Source: Tannerella sp. (lineage in GTDB: Bacteria; Bacteroidota; Bacteroidia; Bacteroidales; Tannerellaceae). Taken from it: DNA of 13,129 bases. Below are positions 1 through 9,566 of the stretch, in pieces. The position numbers were made by a program, and so were the translations under genes. Location of the stretch: positions 1 through 13,129 of the forward strand of contig JAITHS010000208.1 of the NCBI GenBank assembly GCA_031279875.1. Reading direction: 5' to 3'. Every line of letters begins with the position of its first letter. The first letter of the stretch is position 1. The notes under the pieces were generated by a model that was not told where the DNA came from, made no database searches, and saw nothing but the letters and a program-made list of their open reading frames with translations.

Positions 1-1894
1 TCATAATAACCATTCGTATGCGCGTCAGGTCGTTAGGCCAATAGCGTTTCAAGCCTTTGTCGGTAATTTGCAACGGTTCTATTTCGGGTTTGATAATCTT
101 GGCGTTGTAGGTCATGACAAGGTTGAAGCCTTCGCCCTCAAATTTCAACAAACCCGGTTTTAAGATGCTTACTTTGCAGGAGGTCAGCAGGTTGGAACTT
201 ATCGGCAAACCGACAAGTTCTTTCAGTTGATATTTGTCGCCGATAGTGAAACTTTTGCCGCGTTTAAGTGTATAGTTACGCACCCAGCTTTTGACTTTTG
301 CTGCTTCCGGATAGGCGGTAGCGATATCGGTAGAGTAGAACACTGTGCTTGCGCTTGCCTTAAACGACGAATTGCTTGCTTTATACTCTTCCCCATTCAT
401 CTGGTCAACGCCATTGATAACCGGCAAGTTATGGTATCCCGATTGCATAGTCCATATTTCATAGCGTCGCGAGCTGAAAGTTTTTGCCACATAAGTTTCG
501 CGTCCCGCATCTATGAGGCACGGTTTGCCGTCGAAATACATCAAACAAGTGCCGACGTCGTTATGATTATGGCTTTCGTTGTTGAAGCCGCCTTTTGCTC
601 CGAAGAAGAAGCCCTCAAACGAACCCGCTTTATCGCGTCCGCCGGCGATGTCGGTTTCCGGCAACCAAAAGTCGGCAACGAGGGCTTCGGCTTTGTCGGC
701 ATTTTTTATTTCGTCTATCAACTTCAAGTCACGCAGTTGCGAACCTATTTTACCTCCAATCGGTCGCGTAGCCCATTTGTTGAGGTCGGCAAGATAAGCG
801 CCGAATTTCCACATCACAGGGTCGTTAATAGCTTTTCCATAGCGATAGACAGTAGATCCCGCACCGCCCGTTTTAGCGTCCGCATCGGCGAAATTAATGA
901 AATACGGCGCGTGGATATTTACTTGATAGAAATACTTGCCGATGTTTTGGACAAGTTGATTATCAAACACATCGAATTTGCCGGAAGTAGCATTTTTCAT
1001 TATTTCGAGAATTTCGTAAAGATAAGCGCCCGCAGCGCCCCAATACGACGGCCCTTCATCGCAGCCGCCGTCGTCGGGATAGGCATTGAGGAACTTATCG
1101 ACCGATCTCAATACTTTATCTACGCGGGCGGTAAGACGTTGCGCGTCGTCTTCTATCAAGAGATAACTTGTAAGCATGTTATAATTGATCCAAGGGTTCC
1201 AATTATTTGGTCGTCTGTCGTTAAAACCCTGATACCAAAAGTCATTGCGAATAAAGTACGGTTCGAGCGACTTGTTCAACAACTCCTGTTTAAGTCGTTG
1301 AGCGATAAGCGGATGCACTTTGTCGAACTCTTCTTTAAACAGATACAGCGTCCACGACAGGTTGCTTGTGATTTCTCCTACGCCGAGATCTACTATCGGC
1401 TCGTTGACATCAGGCAATCCCGATCCCACCTTTTGCGAGGTGAGGTGAGCCGACCATCCCCACCACGTTTGTTCGCTGAAATACCACACAGCGTTGATTA
1501 TCTGGTCGATAAAGCGACCTTTACCTTCCATCATTTCACCCATCACTAATGAAATGAGGGCGTTACTGCAAGCCGCATAAACCTCTTGGTGTCGTTCGCC
1601 GGAGCGAATAATTTCAAGATAATCGGTTGCTTTAACTACCGGCCAGTTATAATTTAAATACTCTTCGGCCTTTTCGATGTATGAACTTACAAGCTCTTTC
1701 GGTAATGTAGCCGTAAACGTCCTGTCTTTGTAGGTCGGCATTTGGCTCCACGCATTAGTCTTTGACAGCGCTTCGGCGAGATTAATATTCTGCGCCTCAT
1801 TTTCTAATATTTTGCGATCTTTGATTTGCGGCTGGGCGATAGCCAACTGACTTGCAAACAAAATCGCGATTGTTAAAATATGTAAGTATTTCAT
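1..1894 (-). CDS. Heparinase II/III-family polysaccharide lyase, 3' end cut by the window edge
   Basis: The frame is open from an ATG at 1894 down to base 1, giving 631 residues without a stop, so the C-terminus is missing. A Sec signal peptide is visible (hydrophobic residues 5-19, likely cleavage near AIA-QPQ, residue 20/21), with no lipobox, so the enzyme is probably periplasmic. Residues of about 60-390 should form the alpha/alpha-toroid domain; conserved-looking stretches are NNWNPWINYN (230-239) and PDDGGCDEGPSYW (273-285). Residues from about 420 match the heparinase II/III-like beta-sandwich: SHNHNDVGTC (441-450), LIDAG (460-464) and YHNLPVINGVDQ (487-498). By analogy with Pedobacter heparinase II, recalled from memory, His442 would be catalytic and His444, Asp462 and His488 would bind metal. 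Such lyases cleave uronate-containing polysaccharides by beta-elimination; the PL family (12, 15, 17, 21, 33 or other) and substrate cannot be assigned. It starts 13 bases after the DUF1735 gene and is likely co-transcribed with it. Confidence 0.9.
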   Translation of the reverse strand, partial: MKYLHILTIAILFASQLAIAQPQIKDRKILENEAQNINLAEALSKTNAWSQMPTYKDRTFTATLPKELVSSYIEKAEEYLNYNWPVVKATDYLEIIRSGERHQEVYAACSNALISLVMGEMMEGKGRFIDQIINAVWYFSEQTWWGWSAHLTSQKVGSGLPDVNEPIVDLGVGEITSNLSWTLYLFKEEFDKVHPLIAQRLKQELLNKSLEPYFIRNDFWYQGFNDRRPNNWNPWINYNMLTSYLLIEDDAQRLTARVDKVLRSVDKFLNAYPDDGGCDEGPSYWGAAGAYLYEILEIMKNATSGKFDVFDNQLVQNIGKYFYQVNIHAPYFINFADADAKTGGAGSTVYRYGKAINDPVMWKFGAYLADLNKWATRPIGGKIGSQLRDLKLIDEIKNADKAEALVADFWLPETDIAGGRDKAGSFEGFFFGAKGGFNNESHNHNDVGTCLMYFDGKPCLIDAGRETYVAKTFSSRRYEIWTMQSGYHNLPVINGVDQMNGEEYKASNSSFKASASTVFYSTDIATAYPEAAKVKSWVRNYTLKRGKSFTIGDKYQLKELVGLPISSNLLTSCKVSILKPGLLKFEGEGFNLVMTYNAKIIKPEIEPLQITDKGLKRYWPNDLTRIRMVIM

Positions 1895-1907
1895 AATATA
1901 TGTTAAA

Positions 1908-2885
1908 TTATTTAGATGCGGGAGAAAAAACTTCCATTACAACGGCTCTGTCGCGAATAACAAACGTTTCGTTAGCGGTGTAAGAGCCGTTATTGTTAGT
2001 AACGGTATAATTAACAACGATACCGTTGCGGTCTTTATTGCTCCACGCTTCATAATCTCCTGTTTTAAACTGTTTGAACTCACCCGAACCGGACACTGTG
2101 TAGTCCACGCCAGCCGGAGCGGATACGGTACATACGTTGTTGTTGAACGTAAAGAGCAGCGACAGCACGCCGGAGAAAATATTTGACTGAAAGTTAAGCG
2201 ATGCCGAGACCTGATTGCGGGCAGTAGTAGTCAGTTTAGTATTGATGCCGTTCTCAACATATTTAGGTTTATAAGTTGTAGTTTCGACAGTTGCGCCCGA
2301 AGCATCTTTTACGCTGCTTGAACCGAAAAGCAAGTAATTACCGTGATATTCGTTAATATACTTGACGGCAAAGAGAGTAAAATTTTTCGACAGCAGGATA
2401 GTATCCACATCCGCCGAGCCGGTAATGCGCATTGGAACAACGTAGGTATTTTTGATAGCGAGCGGGTCGTTAAAGAAAGCATCGGTGAGCTGCACTACCA
2501 CGCCGCCGTTATATTCGCCTTTGGGAATAACAATCTTGTCGGACGATGAAAGAGTATAGTAACTCGAAGGAAGAACTTTTACTTCGGCGCCACCTTTTGT
2601 AAACAGCAGGTTGTTGCACAGGCTCTCGTCAACGGTAACGCCGAAAGCCCTTTCTTTCGTGTTCTCGTAAACGCCGCCCATTGCTGCCGAAATAACAAAT
2701 TTATGAGCATTATCGTTAGAATTATCCGTCCAGTCGTCGCCGAGTATAAGCGTCCTCACAGGATACTGATAAGGGAAATATCCGGAAGTATATTTGTAGT
2801 CTTCAAACTCCCTGTCAAAATTACTGCATGACCAAAAAGCGAACATAGCGCTTATTATTAATGAAATGTTAAATATTCTTTTCAT
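1908..2885 (-). CDS. DUF1735-type surface lipoprotein, putative glycan-binding protein
   Basis: This 325-residue protein has a lipoprotein signal peptide: K2-R3, a hydrophobic stretch, and FWSC with Cys20 as the lipidation site. The following SNFDREFEDY is acid-rich, as in Bacteroidota surface-export signals. Residues of about 35-160 look like a DUF1735 domain (YFPYQYPVRTLILGD at 36-50, then ISAAMGGVYENT and PSSYYTLSSSDKIVIPKGEYNGG). The second half, from YINEYHGNYL (176-185) to the C-terminus, is a separate beta-rich domain that I recall as DUF5627-like, though the name is uncertain. Proteins of this architecture sit after SusC/SusD pairs in PULs and are thought to bind glycan at the surface, in the position of SusE/SusF or SGBP-B. 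There is no catalytic motif. It lies 31 bases after SusD-like gene 2 and 13 bases before the lyase. The binding role is inferred; the lipoprotein call is direct. Confidence 0.88.
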   Translation of the reverse strand: MKRIFNISLIISAMFAFWSCSNFDREFEDYKYTSGYFPYQYPVRTLILGDDWTDNSNDNAHKFVISAAMGGVYENTKERAFGVTVDESLCNNLLFTKGGAEVKVLPSSYYTLSSSDKIVIPKGEYNGGVVVQLTDAFFNDPLAIKNTYVVPMRITGSADVDTILLSKNFTLFAVKYINEYHGNYLLFGSSSVKDASGATVETTTYKPKYVENGINTKLTTTARNQVSASLNFQSNIFSGVLSLLFTFNNNVCTVSAPAGVDYTVSGSGEFKQFKTGDYEAWSNKDRNGIVVNYTVTNNNGSYTANETFVIRDRAVVMEVFSPASK

Positions 2886-2916
2886 AATATATTATGATTT
2901 TTAAATTAATACTGAA

Positions 2917-4677
2917 TTACCAGCCGACATTTTGTTCTAATCCTTTGAATTTCAGGATTTCGGTATATGGTACTGGCCCATAGTACATATAGTCTCGATA
3001 AGCACGGCCTTCAACATCCCTGTAAGAATATGATGGGGTATTGTCGGCTCCGTAAGTGATTACAACGCCGCGTGCGGATTGCGTAATATCGGCTTTCCAG
3101 CGACGTAAATCCCAGAAACGCTGGCTCTCGAAACACAGTTCTATTCTTCGCTCGGTACGGATAAGTTCACGCATGGCTTCCTTTGTTGTAACGGTTTGAA
3201 GATATTCGTCGGGTTGAGTTATGCCGCCGCGTTTGCGGATAGCGGCGATAACGTCTTTGGCTGTAAAACCTAACGGTGAAGACGTCGGCCCCCATACTTC
3301 GTTGGCTGCTTCGGCATAGTTGAGAAACAATTCCGTGCGACGGATATGTATCTGAATATGCTGTTGAGTAGCCTGTGCCGAGGGATTCGGATTAGCATCT
3401 TCGCGTAACAGTTTTTTCATATAATACCCTGTTCTTGTGGAAGTAGTTGTAGCTTCAAGCCCGTCGTTGGTAGCGCCGGTGCCTTGTCCTGTCTTGATAA
3501 CCCTGCTTTTGTAGGTCATACCGTCGTAAATAATATAAGCAGTAAGACGCGGGTCGCGGTTGGCATACGGTTTGGAGGGATTGTAAACCGACTTCGGATC
3601 GTTGATAGGGTAGCCGTTCTTCATCGGGAATACGTCAACAAGATTTTGTGTCGGATTGATACGTCCGCTTCCGTAAAGTCCGGGCGGAAAATGGTTCGTT
3701 TCCCAAGTGTTATTTGTAACATACGGACGACGCCATACTATTTCGTAATTGTCCTGATTATCGCCCGACGTGATTATGCCCGACGAAATCTGGGCAGCGA
3801 GGTAAAACAGATAGCCGGTAGATTCGAGTTTGCTCAAATCCAGCAGTTCGGCATTAGCTCTTGCCGCCGTTTCCCACAGCGAAGCGTCGTTGTTGGTATT
3901 AAACGCCGGACTTGCGGCAAGCAATGCCAGACGTCCTTTAAACGCTTTTACGATATTGCCGTCAACGCGCTGGCGGTTGATGTTACCCATAACGTAGTTG
4001 TAGGAATAGATTTTCTTCACTTCGCCGAAACCGTCGGGTATTGTAGTTTGGTCGCCGAAAGATGCCGGCAAATAAGTTAGCGCCTTATCGAAATCGCTGT
4101 TTATAGCCTGCACCGATTCTGCAAAATTCTTACGCGGAGCATTCATTTCATCTTCCGTAATCTTATCGTCAAAAATCTGAATACCTAACATTTGACCTGA
4201 CGATATACCCGGTCCAGCATGGTTACGAAGCAGGAAATATCTCAATATTCCACGCATGGCGTAAGCCTCGCCGGTAAGTCGGCGAATATATAACGTCTGT
4301 ATTTCGAGATCGCTCGGTTTCCACGGCACGTCGTTAACGATAGACAGGAAATGATTGATATACAAGATACCGCGGTTACAGTTAGTCCAGAGATTTTGCG
4401 GGTTATAGTTTGATGTCCACTGTCCTGTAGCCATATTGAGATAAGAATTGGCAAAGTCGTTTGTAACGGCGTCGTCGGTAGCCGGCTCGTCGAAGCGGTA
4501 ATCGTTGGTAGGAATCTGCGTATAAGACGTCAGCAGCAGACCTTCGGCAAAAGCGGGGTCATGATAAACGCGGTCGAACGTGCTGTGATTATCGTCTTCC
4601 GGTTCCAAGCTCCATTCGCATCCGCCGAGTAAAGCGACGGATATTAAAGATGTTAAAAATAATATGGATTTTTTCAT
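2917..4677 (-). CDS. SusD/RagB-family nutrient-binding outer-membrane lipoprotein (pair 2)
   Basis: This is a 586-residue SusD-like lipoprotein, complete for the family. The signal peptide ends in LLGGC with Cys20 lipidated, followed by EWSLEPEDD, an acidic surface-export type sequence. The N-terminal half carries the helical TPR-like region (for example YIRRLTGEAYAMRGILRYFLL). The C-terminal half has typical RagB/SusD landmarks: LFLNYAEAANE, ERRIELCFESQRFWDLRRWKAD (about 509-530), and the terminal PVPYTEI...GLEQNVGW. SusD proteins form the lid over the SusC channel and capture oligosaccharide. The gene starts only 4 bases after the stop of SusC-like gene 2, the tightest junction in the operon, so the two are almost certainly partners and may be translationally coupled. 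Ligand specificity cannot be read from the sequence. No frameshift or truncation is seen. Confidence 0.95.
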   Translation of the reverse strand: MKKSILFLTSLISVALLGGCEWSLEPEDDNHSTFDRVYHDPAFAEGLLLTSYTQIPTNDYRFDEPATDDAVTNDFANSYLNMATGQWTSNYNPQNLWTNCNRGILYINHFLSIVNDVPWKPSDLEIQTLYIRRLTGEAYAMRGILRYFLLRNHAGPGISSGQMLGIQIFDDKITEDEMNAPRKNFAESVQAINSDFDKALTYLPASFGDQTTIPDGFGEVKKIYSYNYVMGNINRQRVDGNIVKAFKGRLALLAASPAFNTNNDASLWETAARANAELLDLSKLESTGYLFYLAAQISSGIITSGDNQDNYEIVWRRPYVTNNTWETNHFPPGLYGSGRINPTQNLVDVFPMKNGYPINDPKSVYNPSKPYANRDPRLTAYIIYDGMTYKSRVIKTGQGTGATNDGLEATTTSTRTGYYMKKLLREDANPNPSAQATQQHIQIHIRRTELFLNYAEAANEVWGPTSSPLGFTAKDVIAAIRKRGGITQPDEYLQTVTTKEAMRELIRTERRIELCFESQRFWDLRRWKADITQSARGVVITYGADNTPSYSYRDVEGRAYRDYMYYGPVPYTEILKFKGLEQNVGW

Positions 4678-4681
4678 ACAT

Positions 4682-7600
4682 TTAAAATTTAGCTTTTAGA
4701 GTAACAGTATAAGTGGTATAGTAAGGCTCGGCGCCGATACGGAGTTCGCGCTCGCTCATATTGGCGGCAAATCGAACAGCATCGGTAGCGTTGAGGCATA
4801 TATCCAAACCTTTCATAAACATATAATTACAGATATATTTCGGTACGCTGTAATTAAGTTGAATACGTCGCAGATTGAAGAAATCGTTGCTGTAGAGCCA
4901 GAATGACGAGCGTCGGAGGTTGTTGCTGTTTGCTACCGACGATATGCGCGGATATTTGGCTGTGGAGGCTGTTTCGGGCGTCCACGAATCGCGTGCAAGA
5001 ACGGAATATTTGTCGTTGGCATCCATCCAGTAGTAAGTGCTTTCGCGGAAGTTTTTAACGCCCTGTTCTCCGTTGCCGATCAAAAACAACGTGAAATCCT
5101 TATATGATACACGCAACTCTACTCCCTGCGACCACGGCGCCTGCCAGCGACGCAGAAAGACCTCGTCCTGAGCGTTTATCACGTTATCGTTGTTTTGGTC
5201 TTTATATTTTATGTCGCCCGGAAGCACGGTACCGTAAGTTTGGCGGGGACTGGCGGCTATCTCGGCTTCATCTTTGAAAAATCCGATAGCTTCGAGACCG
5301 AATGTAGCATCTTTGCCGTAACCTTTGCGATACTGATAGGCATCGGCATAATATTCACTGACTTTCAATCTCTTAGATACTGAATAAAGCAGATTTATAC
5401 CGGCATAAAAACCCCAATTTCCAACCCTCTTATTGATATTAAGTGAAGCCTCGAAACCGTTGTAGGAATCTTTTTCATAGTTCCGGTATGGCACAAAGTC
5501 GGTATAGAAGCTCGGATATTCAATGCTCGGACGCACTACAAGACCGTCATATACATTATAAAAATAGTTAGCCTCAAATCCTATTGTGTTATTAAACAGC
5601 AGGGTTTGGAAACCGGCACTTATTTCTTTGCGTTCCGGAAAATCAAGGTTAGGATTTTGCAACCAGCTTGAAATTACTCCCGAACGGCTGCGACCGCCTT
5701 CATTCCAGTTGTAACTGCCCGAAGTAGTCCAGCGATTGTCATAGTAGAAATAGTCTCCTACGGCGATATCCGATTTCAGGATACCTGCCGATACTTTGAA
5801 TTTCAGGTGATTGAGGAAATCGGGAGCGTTAAAGCCCTCTTCGTTGCTTGCCACCCATGCGAGGGCTACCGAAGGAGAAAAACCTATTTTAGTATTTGTC
5901 GGCAGTTTCACCGAGTTGACTAATACGCTGCTGAAATCCATCATATATTTTCGGTTGTAAACATATCCCAATTGAAGACCCAGATGTGCGTTTTTCACTC
6001 CTTGAAAGTCGGCATAAGAGCCGTCGTTATCCTTAAACGTCGTGCCGTAGCCAAGCAGAGAGCCGGTGAAATGGTGCGTGTTGTCGAAAATACGGTCGTA
6101 GTTAAACAGTCCGTAAAATCCCATGCGGCGACGGAAAGAACGTCCTTCCACATTTTGCGATGCCGGAGAAGTATCCATACCGCGCTGTGTGAAGTTAGTA
6201 ATCATGTCGCCGTCCCATTCTGTGGGTTCGTAAGTAGAGTAGCCTTCGGGAGTGCGTTGAAGATATGCCAGATAATAATCAAAACTGAGATTTGTCTTGA
6301 ATGAAAGCCCTTCGGTAATGAAACTGAGGTCAACATCGATACGGTTATTAAACGAAAAGACGCGCCAAATAAGATGACTTGTACCTGCGGCATAGACGTC
6401 GTTGATACCGCTTGTCGGATAAGCGGTAGTTCCGCCGAACAAATATTTGCCGTCAACATCTCTTTTACGTGCTTGTGCCATTTTTTCGGCATTGCTGCCC
6501 GGCTTTACCATCGAGAGAGGTATGAGCGGCGTAAACTCAAACGGACGAACGGTAGCCGACTGAGACCAGAAACTGCCTGTCTGTCCTTTGGAATCGTAAT
6601 AGAGACCGGTAACATCAATAGCGGTGCTAATTATGTCGTTGATTTTCAGGTCGATATTGCCGCGCACATTGAAATTGTTGGTACGGGCGTTTTTGCCGTT
6701 ACCGAAATTCAAAATACTGTTGGATGAGTTCCAACCGATATTGCTATAATAGCGAGCGTTTTCATTACCTCCCGAAAACTCGGCGTCGAGGTCGAAGTTG
6801 TTTCTCATCGGTTTGAGATAATCGCTCGAATAATAATCTACATCGGGATAATGATATTTGTTGCCGGTGCGGAAATTATTGATTTGCGTTTCGCTGTAAA
6901 CAGGCGTCAGGCCTTCGATAGTACGGGCTTTGTTGAACCGTTCCATATATTCGGCCGAACCGAGATATTCGGGAATAGATGTTTCGCGCGGTATTGCTAC
7001 TCCGTAATTCAGGGTAAAATTTGAAGTTTTTTTGAAAGCCTGTCCGCGTTTGGTCTTAACCATTATTACGCCGTTGAGCGCTGCACTGCCGTACAGAACG
7101 GCAGAGTTGACGTCGCGCAGCAAGGTTATGCTTTCGATGTCGGAAAGACGGATACTGCTGATGTCGCGCGGCATACCATCAACTACTATCATTGCCGTAC
7201 CTGTGTTAGTACCTGTGATAGCTCCTACGTCGAGGCTGACGCCCAGACCGCGTATATTGGAACCGCCAAGCATACCGATACCGCGACCGCTCATAATGCC
7301 GCTCAACATGATGGTATTGTCGTAAGAGCTGATGTCTCTCACGCTATAACCGTTGGCGGCGCCTACTACATCGCCTGCTTTTACTCCGCGAAAGGGTAAC
7401 TCAACGAGGTCATTGTCGCCATACAACAACGGTGAAGCGCCGAGTATAATTGATTCGGTAATCTCGTTGCCGTTTAAAACCATCTTTTCATATCCTTCCG
7501 CTTCGACTAATATCTTTGCCTTTGGACTTGTCTTTAATGTGAAATTGCCTTCCGCATCGGTACGGGCGTATGCGTTGTCGCCGAATATCTCCGCATTTGA

Positions 7601-7741
7601 TACAGGCTGTCCGGCTTGGTCAATAACTTTTGATGCTATCGTTACGGTTTGCGCCTGATTTTTATTTTGCGCCGTCGATTTTTCGGGTATAACGACCGAA
7701 AAAACCAACGCTGTGATTAGGAATATTATATTTTTCTTCAT
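4682..7741 (-). CDS. SusC/RagA-family TonB-dependent transporter (pair 2), atypical N-terminus
   Basis: This 1019-residue protein has a Sec signal peptide (MKKN, hydrophobic core, likely cleavage near STAQ, about residue 25). A carboxypeptidase-regulatory-like domain follows at about 33-95 (SKVIDQAGQPVSNAEIFG, TDAEGNFTLKT). The plug spans about 120-233, with SNIRGLGVS, MIVVDGMPRD, IESITLLRDVNSAVLYGSAALNGVIMVKTKRG. The rest is the 22-strand barrel, ending in the aromatic LKAKF expected of an outer-membrane protein. It should import oligosaccharides into the periplasm using TonB energy, with SusD-like protein 2 as its lid. The usual EVVVVGYG-type TonB-box segment is absent; DLVELPFRG (111-119) stands in its place, and the plug entry reads LSGIMSGRGIGML rather than the common L-G-x-xPG pattern. 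It is too divergent from SusC-like 1 to be a recent tandem duplicate. It begins 28 bases after SusD-like gene 1. Confidence 0.95.
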   Translation of the reverse strand: MKKNIIFLITALVFSVVIPEKSTAQNKNQAQTVTIASKVIDQAGQPVSNAEIFGDNAYARTDAEGNFTLKTSPKAKILVEAEGYEKMVLNGNEITESIILGASPLLYGDNDLVELPFRGVKAGDVVGAANGYSVRDISSYDNTIMLSGIMSGRGIGMLGGSNIRGLGVSLDVGAITGTNTGTAMIVVDGMPRDISSIRLSDIESITLLRDVNSAVLYGSAALNGVIMVKTKRGQAFKKTSNFTLNYGVAIPRETSIPEYLGSAEYMERFNKARTIEGLTPVYSETQINNFRTGNKYHYPDVDYYSSDYLKPMRNNFDLDAEFSGGNENARYYSNIGWNSSNSILNFGNGKNARTNNFNVRGNIDLKINDIISTAIDVTGLYYDSKGQTGSFWSQSATVRPFEFTPLIPLSMVKPGSNAEKMAQARKRDVDGKYLFGGTTAYPTSGINDVYAAGTSHLIWRVFSFNNRIDVDLSFITEGLSFKTNLSFDYYLAYLQRTPEGYSTYEPTEWDGDMITNFTQRGMDTSPASQNVEGRSFRRRMGFYGLFNYDRIFDNTHHFTGSLLGYGTTFKDNDGSYADFQGVKNAHLGLQLGYVYNRKYMMDFSSVLVNSVKLPTNTKIGFSPSVALAWVASNEEGFNAPDFLNHLKFKVSAGILKSDIAVGDYFYYDNRWTTSGSYNWNEGGRSRSGVISSWLQNPNLDFPERKEISAGFQTLLFNNTIGFEANYFYNVYDGLVVRPSIEYPSFYTDFVPYRNYEKDSYNGFEASLNINKRVGNWGFYAGINLLYSVSKRLKVSEYYADAYQYRKGYGKDATFGLEAIGFFKDEAEIAASPRQTYGTVLPGDIKYKDQNNDNVINAQDEVFLRRWQAPWSQGVELRVSYKDFTLFLIGNGEQGVKNFRESTYYWMDANDKYSVLARDSWTPETASTAKYPRISSVANSNNLRRSSFWLYSNDFFNLRRIQLNYSVPKYICNYMFMKGLDICLNATDAVRFAANMSERELRIGAEPYYTTYTVTLKAKF

Positions 7742-7769
7742 ATATCAAAATTTTATGATTATTAAATAA

Positions 7770-9554
7770 TTACCATCCCGGATTTTGCGGAAATCCTGCA
7801 TACTGCGTTGTATATTTGGTCATTATAGGTAACCAATTGTGTTTTTTGTCAACAGCTCTGGTGAGGATAACACGTTCTCTGACGTTTTCGGGTTTACCGT
7901 CCGGACCACGGTCAAAATCGACGGCTGTCTTGTAGATATAGCGCGGGTCGTAGTTACGGTTCCAGCGACGCAGGTCGTCGAAACGCTGCCCTTCGAAAGC
8001 CATCTCAACAGCGCGTTCACGTACAATTTCTTCAAAAAACACGTCTTTGTCGGCATAATATTTCGGGGTCAGTTCGGGTATCTGTCCGCGTGTACGTATC
8101 ATGTTGATAGCATCGAGTGCTGTCATGGTATAGTTTGATGCTTTGGCGGTTGGCCCTCCGCCTGTCATGAAGTTGACGGCTTCCGCATACATAAGATATA
8201 CGTCCGACAGCCGCATATAAGGAATGTACGACTGCAACTGGTCGGCCATTGAAGCCGAGAAACTTGCTCCCATAGGCGCGTAACGTTTGTAGTAATAGCC
8301 GCTTGCGCTGGCAGGATTGATAGTATTGCGATGACGTCCGCCGTTATAGAGTTGAGCAAATTGGTCGGCATTCGCTGACTGCCAAATCTGACATCCGTCA
8401 TAGAGAATATCTTTGTAGAAACGCGGTTCGCGATTAGTCCACGGGTCTTGGTCGTTATAACCCGATTCGGGGTCGTCGATAGGCAGTCCGTTTGCCATGG
8501 CATAATTCTTGACGAAGTTGTGTGTAGCAACGTCGGCCGACGAGCCGGAGTTTAATCCGAGCGACGAAGGCACCATACCTCCTGTTGTTGACCAGCGAAC
8601 ACGTGAACGGTCGAATATTATAGGTACCATGATACATTCCGTACCTCCGGGGCGCTGGTAGCTGAACCGCCAGAAGATGTCGGTCCATGTTGCCCACGGC
8701 TGCAAGGTATAGATGTTGGTATTGTCGCGCAGTGTCAACAATTCGCCGAAAGCCTGTGCCGCTTTGGAGCATAAATCGGGGTCAAAAGCGTTGTTGCCCG
8801 TAGCCTCTTCGTTGATCATGGGGCTTGCGGCAAACAGATATGCTTTACCCATATACGCCAAGCAATGGAATTTGTTGATGCGGTCGCGGTTATTGCCTTT
8901 GGTAGCCTGTCCGGGTTCGCAGTTATCCCAGTGGTCGGGCAAAATATCGGCTGCCGCACGGAAATCTGCCGCCATGCGTAGAGCTGTTTCACGGAAATTC
9001 AAACGTTTATATTCGTCGGTGAACATATCTTCGGAAGGGCCTATCAGTTTGTCAACATAAGGCATACCGCCCCAGAAGCGGCAGATGTCGAAATAGAACC
9101 ATGCGCGTAAGAACAACGCCTGTCCCTTAATAAGATTGCGTTCTTCGTCGGAGCCGTTAAAAAGCCCTTCTACTTCTAATTTTTCGAGCGCAAGGTTAGC
9201 CTCGCGTATTGCCCACCAGGCATTTTCCCACAGACGTTTGTCGCGGCTGTTCTGGCTGGTAACATTCAAAGCACCAAACAGATAGCCCGAATTGTTCCAA
9301 TAATTACCCTGGTCAAAAGGATATGGCGACGGGCCTACGTTTTCGTCTGCAAAGAGGTGATTGTTCCACGCGCCACCCTTGTCGGGGTCAACTATACAGT
9401 TGTACAGTAATTCTATAAACCCCTGAAAACTTGTGAAATTACCGAAAGCGTCTTTATCGGTTATATCCGATGCTGGAGTTTTTTCTAAGTAATCTTCACA
9501 GGAAGAGATACTTATCCCTAATACTATTATTAACAAATATTTTATTTTCTTCAT
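7770..9554 (-). CDS. SusD/RagB-family nutrient-binding outer-membrane lipoprotein (pair 1)
   Basis: This 594-residue SusD-like protein has a lipoprotein signal peptide ending in SISSC (Cys19 lipidated), then EDYLEKTPAS, a very common SusD start after the cysteine. The N-terminal SusD-like helical region includes ENAWWAIREANLALEKL and IKGQALFLRAWFYFDICRFWGG. The C-terminal RagB/SusD region includes YMRLSDVYLMYAEAVN, VRERAVEMAFEGQRFDDLRRWN (about 511-532) and the terminal WLPIMTKYTTQY...FPQNPGW. It should bind glycan at the cell surface and cap the channel formed by SusC-like protein 1, whose gene ends 12 bases upstream. Its sequence is clearly different from SusD-like protein 2, so the two pairs may take different fragments or sizes of ligand; that is inference. 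The reading frame is intact. Confidence 0.95.
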   Translation of the reverse strand: MKKIKYLLIIVLGISISSCEDYLEKTPASDITDKDAFGNFTSFQGFIELLYNCIVDPDKGGAWNNHLFADENVGPSPYPFDQGNYWNNSGYLFGALNVTSQNSRDKRLWENAWWAIREANLALEKLEVEGLFNGSDEERNLIKGQALFLRAWFYFDICRFWGGMPYVDKLIGPSEDMFTDEYKRLNFRETALRMAADFRAAADILPDHWDNCEPGQATKGNNRDRINKFHCLAYMGKAYLFAASPMINEEATGNNAFDPDLCSKAAQAFGELLTLRDNTNIYTLQPWATWTDIFWRFSYQRPGGTECIMVPIIFDRSRVRWSTTGGMVPSSLGLNSGSSADVATHNFVKNYAMANGLPIDDPESGYNDQDPWTNREPRFYKDILYDGCQIWQSANADQFAQLYNGGRHRNTINPASASGYYYKRYAPMGASFSASMADQLQSYIPYMRLSDVYLMYAEAVNFMTGGGPTAKASNYTMTALDAINMIRTRGQIPELTPKYYADKDVFFEEIVRERAVEMAFEGQRFDDLRRWNRNYDPRYIYKTAVDFDRGPDGKPENVRERVILTRAVDKKHNWLPIMTKYTTQYAGFPQNPGW

Positions 9555-9566
9555 ATTAATTAACGA

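Noticed and set aside
227..1549. Long plus-strand open frame of 440 codons
   Set aside because: It lies wholly antisense to the lyase gene, which has a signal peptide and clear family motifs. The plus-strand product shows no recognisable domain.
3484..4080. Plus-strand open frame of 198 codons
   Set aside because: Shadow of the SusD-like 2 gene on the opposite strand; no family resemblance in the product.
4678..4681. Separate promoter or terminator between SusC-like 2 and SusD-like 2
   Set aside because: The gap is only 4 bases and holds no element; the genes are best read as coupled.
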